From positions 3,286,001-3,350,000 of the forward strand of contig NZ_RBKS01000001.1 in the NCBI RefSeq assembly GCF_003634555.1: a DNA stretch of 64,000 nucleotides. Direction: 5' to 3'. The translations under genes and the position numbers were made by a program. This DNA is from Frondihabitans australicus (GTDB lineage: Bacteria > Actinomycetota > Actinomycetes > Actinomycetales > Microbacteriaceae). Below the pieces are notes generated by a model. That model saw only the letters and a list, made by a program, of their open reading frames with translations. It was not told the DNA's origin and made no database searches. Of the stretch, positions 59,294-64,000 are shown piece by piece. Position 1 is the first letter of the stretch. Each line of letters starts with the position of its first letter.

Positions 59294-59712
59294 CGTCGTC
59301 TCCGTTCGCCTTCGTCACGCCGAGCGGAGTGACCGCCGACTGTGAGCCGAGTGTATGACGCCCGGACGGGCGGTCCCCGAACGGGGTCGTTGTCCCGGAC
59401 TACGTAGTGCGGATAGGTTGCGAAGGCCGGCTGGTTACCGGCCCCGGTCGACGCCGGCGTGTGACGCCGGCTTCTCCTGATCCGAAGCGCGGACAGCGCC
59501 GTCGGCGTCGGCCCCATTCTTCCGCCGCCAGGCCGGTCCTCGGGCGCGCGCGAGACGCGCGGCTCGAGGGTGGTGAGTCCTCGGGCCGCGCGTGGCCCGT
59601 CCTGATCCGAACTCCGGGTGCAGCAAGTCTGCGCCCGTTTCGAGGACGCGCCATGCCCCCGTTCTGGGCGTCGACGTCGGTGATGTCATGTGACCTCGGC
59701 CGCACCGCTGTC
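59294..59712. other. Intergenic stretch without a recognisable gene
   Basis: No frame with convincing codon use or ribosome site is present in these 419 bases. Small GC-rich dyads (GCCGGCGTGTGACGCCGGC near 59451-59471) and a twice-occurring CCTGATCCGAA are the only structure I can see before the operator at 59713. Confidence 0.4.
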
Positions 59713-59758
59713 GTTTTCTGACCGACTGCGCTAATATTTGACCATGCGGTCAGAAAAC
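59713..59758 (+). promoter_or_regulatory. TetR autoregulatory operator overlapping a leaderless promoter
   Basis: Perfect 12-bp arms GTTTTCTGACCG (59713-59724) and CGGTCAGAAAAC (59747-59758) flank the promoter. Between them TAATAT (59732-59737) ends 6 nt before ATG 59744. A second dyad, TGACC-ATGC-GGTCA (59739-59752), is centred on the start codon. The right arm lies inside codons 2-5. TetR dimers binding here would block both initiation of transcription and the start of the gene. Confidence 0.75.
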
Positions 59759-60346
59759 AACGTCACGCGGACTCAGCGAGCCCGTCGAGATGACATCCTC
59801 CGCGCCGCGATCGACGTGATCGCGGCCGAGGGCTATGCCGCCGGGTCGATCGCCGCGATCGCCGAGTCCGCGGGCACGAGCAAGGGCACCGTCCTGTATC
59901 ACTTCGGGTCGAAGGCGGCCGTCGACGACGCCGTCGTCACGACGCTGTTCGAGTCAGGAGCCGAGTTCATGCGCTCGGCCATGAGTGACGCAGCCGGTCC
60001 TGCGGCCGAGTTCCGCGCGTACCTCACCTCGAACCTCCGCTTCATCGCCGAGAACGTCTCGCACGTGGTCGCCGTACACCGGATCCTCGAGAATCGGCCG
60101 CCGGTCGATCCGGCCCCCGCCGCGGTCGACCAGCTCGCGAGCCGGCTCCGCGCGGGCCAGGAGGCCGGCGTCTTCGGCGACTTCGATGCGGTCGTCGTCG
60201 CGAAGACCGTCCGCGCGGTCATCGACGCCGCGTCGTTCCACCTCACGGATCCGGACGGCCCGGGCGGCGACCCGGTCGACGTCGACCACCACATCACCGA
60301 GGTCGTGGCGCTCTTCGAGCGCGCGATCGGATCGGAGGAGTCATGA
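59744..60346 (+). CDS. TetR family transcriptional regulator
   Basis: A 200-residue regulator with an N-terminal HTH (about 12-60: RDDILRAAIDVIAAEGYAAGSIAAIAESAGTSKGTVLYHF) and a helical ligand domain. It starts at ATG 59744 from a leaderless promoter within its own putative operator. It overlaps the following membrane-protein gene by 4 bases, so that protein is part of its regulon. Confidence 0.93.
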   Translation: MRSENNVTRTQRARRDDILRAAIDVIAAEGYAAGSIAAIAESAGTSKGTVLYHFGSKAAVDDAVVTTLFESGAEFMRSAMSDAAGPAAEFRAYLTSNLRFIAENVSHVVAVHRILENRPPVDPAPAAVDQLASRLRAGQEAGVFGDFDAVVVAKTVRAVIDAASFHLTDPDGPGGDPVDVDHHITEVVALFERAIGSEES

Positions 60347-60699
60347 AGTCCCTCACACCGCTCGCCGTCGTCTACGCCGGCCTCAGCGTCGCCGCGGTCG
60401 CCGCGCTCGCCGTCCTGACGGCGGTCGCTCCGCACGAGGTGTCGTCGGCGGCCTGGATCCGCGGCGTCATCGTCGCACTCACGTCGCTCCTCACGCTGCG
60501 CTTCGCCGTTGCCGCGACGCGTCGTCGCCCCCGCGCCCTGCTGCGGCTCCGGATCGTCTCGGTGATCCTGATCGTGGCCTTCGCGGTGGTCCTGTTCGTG
60601 CTGCCGCTGCCCGCCTGGATGGTGGTCGAGCAGCTGGCCTGCCTCGTGGTGCTCGCCGGTCTGGCGGTGGTGGCGTTCCGCGCGCGGGCGAACGCCTGA
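60343..60699 (+). CDS. Small membrane protein, 118 aa
   Basis: Four hydrophobic segments (about 5-28, 40-58, 68-88, 92-112) with an Arg-rich loop (ATRRRPRALLRLR). Its ATG lies inside the TetR stop (ATGA), so it is co-regulated with it. I do not recognise a family. Confidence 0.78.
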   Translation: MKSLTPLAVVYAGLSVAAVAALAVLTAVAPHEVSSAAWIRGVIVALTSLLTLRFAVAATRRRPRALLRLRIVSVILIVAFAVVLFVLPLPAWMVVEQLACLVVLAGLAVVAFRARANA

Positions 60700-60726
60700 A
60701 AAGCGCTGGCGCAGGCGGCTGAAGAG

Positions 60727-60797
60727 AGCGAGTGACGGGAATCGAACCCGCGCTACCAGCTTGGGAAGCTGGAGTTCTACCATTGAACTACACTCGC
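60727..60797 (-). tRNA. tRNA-Gly (anticodon CCC)
   Basis: A complete cloverleaf of 71 nt reads 5'-GCGAGUG on the minus strand from 60797 and ends CACUCGC-U at 60727. The D-arm is GUUCAAUGGUAGAAC, the anticodon stem is CCAGC/GCUGG with loop UUCCCAA (anticodon CCC), and the T-arm is GCGGGUUCGAUUCCCGU. CCA is not encoded. It reads GGG glycine codons. Confidence 0.96.
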
Positions 60798-61006
60798 GCA
60801 CCGCGACGAGCCGCGGTCGTACCAGCATAGCGAAGGCGGGCGGGAGGTCGTGCCGGGGCCGCGTTGTCGGCTCCTGCGTCACGACTCTGCGGCCGCGCCA
60901 GAGGCCGGAAACCGGCGCAATAGACGATTAATCGCCGGGCCATACGCGGGAAACGCCGGAGCGGTTGACTGGGCCTGACCTGCAAGCGCCCAACCAGAGG
61001 ACACCC

Positions 61007-61504
61007 ATGATCGTCACCGTCGTCGCCGGCAATCCGAAGCCCCAGTCGCGCACTCTCGAGGCCGCGCACCACGTGGCCGAGTCGCTCACCGGGCAGGCGG
61101 CCACCAGCGAGGTCGATGTGGTCACCCTCGGCCCGTCGCTGCTCGGCTGGGGCGATGACACGGTGAAGGCGGCCGTCGAGACGGTGGCCGGCAGCGACCT
61201 CGTGATCGTGGCCTCGCCCACCTACAAGGCGACCTACACGGGTGTCCTGAAGTGCTTCCTCGACCAGTTCGCCGGGGCCACGGGCCTCGCGGGCGTCACG
61301 GTCGTGCCGCTGATGCTCGGGGCCGGCCCGGCCCACGCGCTCGCCCCCGAGGTGCACCTCAAGCCCGTGCTGGTCGAGCTGGGCGCGACGTGCCCGACGC
61401 AGGGCCTCTACCTCAACGAGAAGGCCTACGCCGAGCCCGACGCGTACGCCGGCTGGCTCGGCCAGTGGAAGGACATCGTGCTGGCTTCGGCCTCCGCCAC
61501 GTAA
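61007..61504 (+). CDS. NADPH-dependent FMN reductase
   Basis: A 165-residue flavodoxin-fold reductase of the SsuE/MsuE type: VAGNPKPQSRT (FMN phosphate loop), IVASPTYKATYTGVLKCFLD and the MLGAGPAHAL loop. It supplies reduced FMN to flavin-dependent monooxygenases. ATG 61007 has AGAGGA upstream. The dyad CGATTAATCG at 60925-60934, an A/T-rich island in GC-rich sequence, may be a control site for it. Confidence 0.9.
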   Translation: MIVTVVAGNPKPQSRTLEAAHHVAESLTGQAATSEVDVVTLGPSLLGWGDDTVKAAVETVAGSDLVIVASPTYKATYTGVLKCFLDQFAGATGLAGVTVVPLMLGAGPAHALAPEVHLKPVLVELGATCPTQGLYLNEKAYAEPDAYAGWLGQWKDIVLASASAT

Positions 61505-61583
61505 GGATTTCGTCACATCCTGGGAGGCGCCCATCGGGTTGAGTGAGAGTGTTCGCATCTGACATATCACTCCAGGAGCCCGC

Positions 61584-62309
61584 ATGGCCACCGCCCACAT
61601 CGTCGCCCCCGTCCCCACCGAGCCGCCTCGGGCTCGCAGCACCGAGCCGCACGCGATCGACCGTCTCCTCGCGGAGGTCTGCGGCACGTTCCTCCTCGTC
61701 TTCGCGGTGGTCGGCACGGCGACGTTCTCGGCGGTGTTCCCGGCGACCGCCGAGGGGGCCGTCATCAATCCGCTCGGCGTGGGCCTCGTGGGGGTCGCCC
61801 TGGCGCTCGGCCTGGCCGTGATGGTCGGCGCCTTCGCGTTCGGCCCGATCTCGGGCGGCCACTTCAACCCGGCCGTCTCGCTCGGCCTCGCCGTCGCCGG
61901 CCGGTTCGAGTGGTCGCGGGTGCCCGGCTACGTCGCGGCGCAGGTGATCGGGGCCTGTGCCGGCGCGTCGACCGTCTTCGTCCTGGCCGCAGGATCCCCG
62001 GGCGCCTTCTCCCTGCTCGCGGCGGCGCTCGTCGAGGTCGTCGCGACCGGCGTTCTGGTGACGGTGATCCTCCGGGCGACGTCCGCCCGCGGCGCCGGCC
62101 CGCTCGCGCCGATCGCGATCGGGTTCACGCTCACCGCGATGCTGCTGGTCTCGATCCCGATCGACAACGCGTCGCTCAACCCCGCCCGCTCGCTCGCGAC
62201 CGCCCTCTACGGCGGCGGCGACTGGCTGGCTCAGCTCTGGGCGTTCGTCGTGTTCCCGGTCGTGGGCGCCGTGGCCGCCGGGGCGATCCACCGGCTCCTG
62301 CGTCGCTAG
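61584..62309 (+). CDS. Aquaporin (MIP family)
   Basis: A 241-residue channel with six membrane helices and two NPA boxes: GGHFNPAVSLGLA (NPA 95-97) and NASLNPARSLATAL (NPA 199-201). The first 25 residues are Pro-rich. AqpZ-type length and spacing favour water rather than glycerol, but the selectivity filter cannot be judged safely. CAGGAG precedes ATG 61584. Confidence 0.95.
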   Translation: MATAHIVAPVPTEPPRARSTEPHAIDRLLAEVCGTFLLVFAVVGTATFSAVFPATAEGAVINPLGVGLVGVALALGLAVMVGAFAFGPISGGHFNPAVSLGLAVAGRFEWSRVPGYVAAQVIGACAGASTVFVLAAGSPGAFSLLAAALVEVVATGVLVTVILRATSARGAGPLAPIAIGFTLTAMLLVSIPIDNASLNPARSLATALYGGGDWLAQLWAFVVFPVVGAVAAGAIHRLLRR

Positions 62310-62322
62310 CGCGTCGCTCGCG

Positions 62323-62658
62323 TCAGCCGATCGCGACGACCCGCACCCCGACCTTCGCGGGCGGGAGGTCCTCGAGGTCGAGCCGCGCGAGCACGACCGT
62401 CGCCACCTCGCGAGCGACCGCAGGAGCCGACCGGTCGCCCCCGACGACCAGGTCGACCTCCAGCGTGGTCGCGCGGTCGTCCGCCGCGACGGTGATCGCG
62501 CCGTGCGACGGGGCGGCCCCGAGGGGGAGTGCCGAGGCCAGGCGGCGGGTCAGGCGGGCGAACGCCGGCCGATCCTGCGCCCGGATGACGCCGGGGACAT
62601 CGAGGATGAGCGCCTCGAGCTCGCCGCCGAGGGTGCTGAGCGCTGTGGCGTCGATCAC
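62323..62658 (-). CDS. Small Asp23-cluster protein, 111 aa
   Basis: The protein has a helical start (STLGGELEALILDVPGVIRA) and a beta-alpha-beta end (AITVAADDRATTLEVDLVVG, REVATVVLARLD) that resembles a degenerate Asp23/Gls24 domain. GTG 62658 overlaps the stop of the gene before it (GTGA). It is the last gene of the ECF-sigma unit. I am moderately sure of the gene and unsure of the family. Confidence 0.7.
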   Translation of the reverse strand: MIDATALSTLGGELEALILDVPGVIRAQDRPAFARLTRRLASALPLGAAPSHGAITVAADDRATTLEVDLVVGGDRSAPAVAREVATVVLARLDLEDLPPAKVGVRVVAIG

Positions 62659-63221
62659 GGGCGTCCTCCGTCGGCGAGGAGGTGGACGTCGCCCACCACG
62701 ATGTCGATGGCCTCGACGGCGAGCTCGGTCTGGGCGGCGAGGCGGAGGCCCACGGCCGCGCGGACCTCGTCGGCCATGGCGGGCACGAACTCGCCCCGGA
62801 GTGCGCTGATCGTGACCTCGACCCTCACGGGTGCGCCGATCGTCGACACGTCGCCGCGCAGCACGCACGAGATGACGATGGCGCCGTGCACGCCGTCTCC
62901 GGCCTCGCGGATGAGGCCGCGGACCGCGCCCTCGGTGACCTGGAGCACGGCGCGCGGGTCGTCTCCGGCGATCGGGAGGTCGCGGCCCGAGCGGGCCTCG
63001 CGGCGCACGCGCTCCATGACCCCGCTCAGCCAGCCCGAGTCGGGTGCCGGGACGGCGTCGGCGTCGTCCTCGACCAGACGCGCCGAGAGGGAGCGCAGCC
63101 GCGCGAGCGCGACGAGCTGCGCCTGGTTCTCGGGGTCGTCCTCGATCGCCGGGTCGTACGGCAGCCTGCCGGCGTCGAGGTAGTCCGAGATGCGCTCGAG
63201 CGTCACGGTGTCGTCGCTCAT
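62655..63221 (-). CDS. Asp23/Gls24-like protein with N-terminal regulator-like region
   Basis: A 188-residue protein. The N-terminal third is acidic and helical (ISDYLDAGRLPYDPAIEDDP, ALARLRSLSARLVEDDAD), and the C-terminal 90 residues look like an Asp23/Gls24 domain (GAIVISCVLRGDVSTIGAPV, EVRAAVGLRLAAQTELAVEAIDIVVGDV). ATG 63221 lies inside the stop of the ECF sigma gene (ATGA). Co-translation with a sigma factor suggests a regulatory (anti-sigma-like or sensor) role. That is inferred from position only. Confidence 0.75.
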   Translation of the reverse strand: MSDDTVTLERISDYLDAGRLPYDPAIEDDPENQAQLVALARLRSLSARLVEDDADAVPAPDSGWLSGVMERVRREARSGRDLPIAGDDPRAVLQVTEGAVRGLIREAGDGVHGAIVISCVLRGDVSTIGAPVRVEVTISALRGEFVPAMADEVRAAVGLRLAAQTELAVEAIDIVVGDVHLLADGGRP

Positions 63222-63829
63222 CTCCACTCCTCCATCTCGTTGGTCAGTGTCTCGCGGGCCCGGGCCAGCTGGCCTCGCGCGGCGGCGACGGACAGCCCCA
63301 GGTGCTCGGCGATCTCGGCGTACGACTCGCCGCCGATCTCCCGGAGCAGCCAGCTCTGCCGCTGCAGGTCGGGCAGCCGCGCCAACGCCTCGCGAAGGCC
63401 GTCGACCGCCGCCGTGGCGCCCACGATGCGGGCCGGGTCGGCGGCGTCATCCACCGGCAGGATCGCCGACACCGCCTCGTCGTCCACATCCGCGGCCGGC
63501 TTCCTCGCCCGGATCAGGTCGAACGCCTTCCGAGACACGATCTTCATCATCCACCCCTTGGCGGCGGCGGGCTCCGCGAGTCTCGGCAACTCCCGCCAGA
63601 TCGTCACGGAGGCCTCCTGGACGGCGTCGTACGCGTCGGCCCGCGAGCCGGTCAGTCGCGTGGCGTACGCGGTCATGAGGGGGAGGTGTCGCCGCAGGAG
63701 GCTTTCGAACGCCGCCGCGTCGCCGTCCGCGGCCCGGATCGCGAGCGTGGAGTCGGGCAGGTCGGCGCCGGCGAGGGCCGCTCCGGTCGGGGCGGAGGCG
63801 CGCACGCGAGGCTCCTCGGCGAGGTTCAT
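63218..63829 (-). CDS. ECF-type RNA polymerase sigma factor
   Basis: A 203-residue sigma-70-family protein: region 2 (AADGDAAAFESLLRRHLPLMTAYATRLTGSRADAYDAVQE) and region 4 (LARLPDLQRQSWLLREIGGESYAEIAEHLGLSVAAARGQLARARETL). It has no extra domain. Coupled to the two Asp23-like genes by 4-base overlaps and divergent from an Asp23-like gene at 63967. Together these point to an envelope-stress module. Confidence 0.92.
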   Translation of the reverse strand: MNLAEEPRVRASAPTGAALAGADLPDSTLAIRAADGDAAAFESLLRRHLPLMTAYATRLTGSRADAYDAVQEASVTIWRELPRLAEPAAAKGWMMKIVSRKAFDLIRARKPAADVDDEAVSAILPVDDAADPARIVGATAAVDGLREALARLPDLQRQSWLLREIGGESYAEIAEHLGLSVAAARGQLARARETLTNEMEEWR

Positions 63830-63966
63830 CGGCCCAGCCAACTCCCCGATCCTGCGTGCCCGAAAAAAATCTCGAGAAAGTGCGTGACGAATCGCGAGGT
63901 CGATGCGTCCTATCCATGAGGCGCCACCGATTCGACGCCTCGACGACTTCACGAAGGAGCACCACC

Positions 63967-64000
63967 ATGGCTGACAAGACCACCACGCCGATCACCCCGA
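63967..64000 (+). CDS. N-terminus of a probable Asp23/Gls24 envelope stress protein (partial)
   Basis: ATG 63967 is preceded by GAAGGAG, and the first codons read MADKTTTPITP before the window ends. Actinobacterial Asp23/Gls24 proteins often start with such a Thr/Pro-rich segment, and the divergent neighbours belong to the same functional group, so the family call rests mainly on context. Confidence 0.45.
   Translation, partial: MADKTTTPITP

Noticed and set aside
59407-59721. Plus-strand frame of about 104 codons in the gap before the TetR gene
   Set aside because: Arg-rich, no ribosome site, no motif, and it runs into the TetR operator.
2158-63855. Reading GATCCTGC as a KOPS, Chi or DNA-uptake sequence
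   Set aside because: KOPS and Chi are strand-skewed, but here both orientations are equally common. Uptake sequences are unknown in this group. The enrichment is reported without a function.

Overview
The window is a 64 kb stretch of high-GC actinobacterial chromosome. The gene set (GH6 and GH18 secreted glycosidases, a PIG-V-like mannosyltransferase, zinc-free L28/L33/S14 next to a zinc-uptake operon, many GTG starts) and the near-exclusive use of GC-ending codons suggest the family Microbacteriaceae. I cannot name a species. The left edge (about 0.2-1.8 kb) has lower GC and holds a DUF3800 gene and decayed remnants that look like small antitoxin genes. This is the clearest accessory patch.

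Layout. 0-1.8 kb: gene tail, DUF3800, remnants. 1.8-10.6 kb: MmcQ-like protein, membrane acyltransferase-SGNH, SDR, NlpC/P60 hydrolase, then a DHA2-type MFS exporter with its PadR regulator, separated by GC-rich repeats and a perfect 30-bp-arm palindrome. 10.6-18.6 kb: chitinase, cellulase, mannosyltransferase, membrane proteins and a three-gene unit ending in purB. 18.6-23.4 kb: aminotransferase, then the E1alpha-E1beta-E2 genes of a 2-oxoacid dehydrogenase. 23.5-25.9 kb: DUF805-histidine kinase-response regulator operon. 25.9-30.4 kb: znuA-znuC-znuB-zur from a leaderless promoter carrying a Zur-like box, then rpmB-rpmG-rpsN and HU. 30.4-38.2 kb: CopD/CtaG protein, LLM oxidoreductase, and TetR, APC permease and saccharopine-dehydrogenase-like genes. 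38.2-43.6 kb: ABC exporter operon with GNAT and DUF6314 genes, LacI regulator. 43.7-52.7 kb: PIF1-like helicase, iron-box-controlled heme oxygenase homologue, AbiEi-like/nuclease fusion, two ketopantoate-reductase-like genes, a second GH6, MpaB-like and hotdog proteins. 52.8-56.1 kb: XRE-cupin regulator, NCS1 permease and hydantoin racemase. 56.1-64 kb: Ca2+/H+ antiporter, small proteins, TetR unit, tRNA-Gly(CCC), flavin reductase, aquaporin, and an ECF-sigma/Asp23-like cluster running off the right edge.

Sequence-level structure adds to the gene list. (1) A family of about 94-104 bp inverted-repeat elements with termini CGGCAATTCAGG/CCTGAATTGCCG occurs four times between 39 and 52 kb. (2) An octamer, GATCCTGC/GCAGGATC (with a GCTCCTGCG variant), occurs far more often than base composition predicts, in and between genes. 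(3) At least twelve genes have a TANNNT box ending 6-7 nt before the start codon, the signature of leaderless transcripts. (4) Two very long perfect hairpins lie between convergent genes.

All calls come from reading the sequence and from family knowledge. No database search was run.
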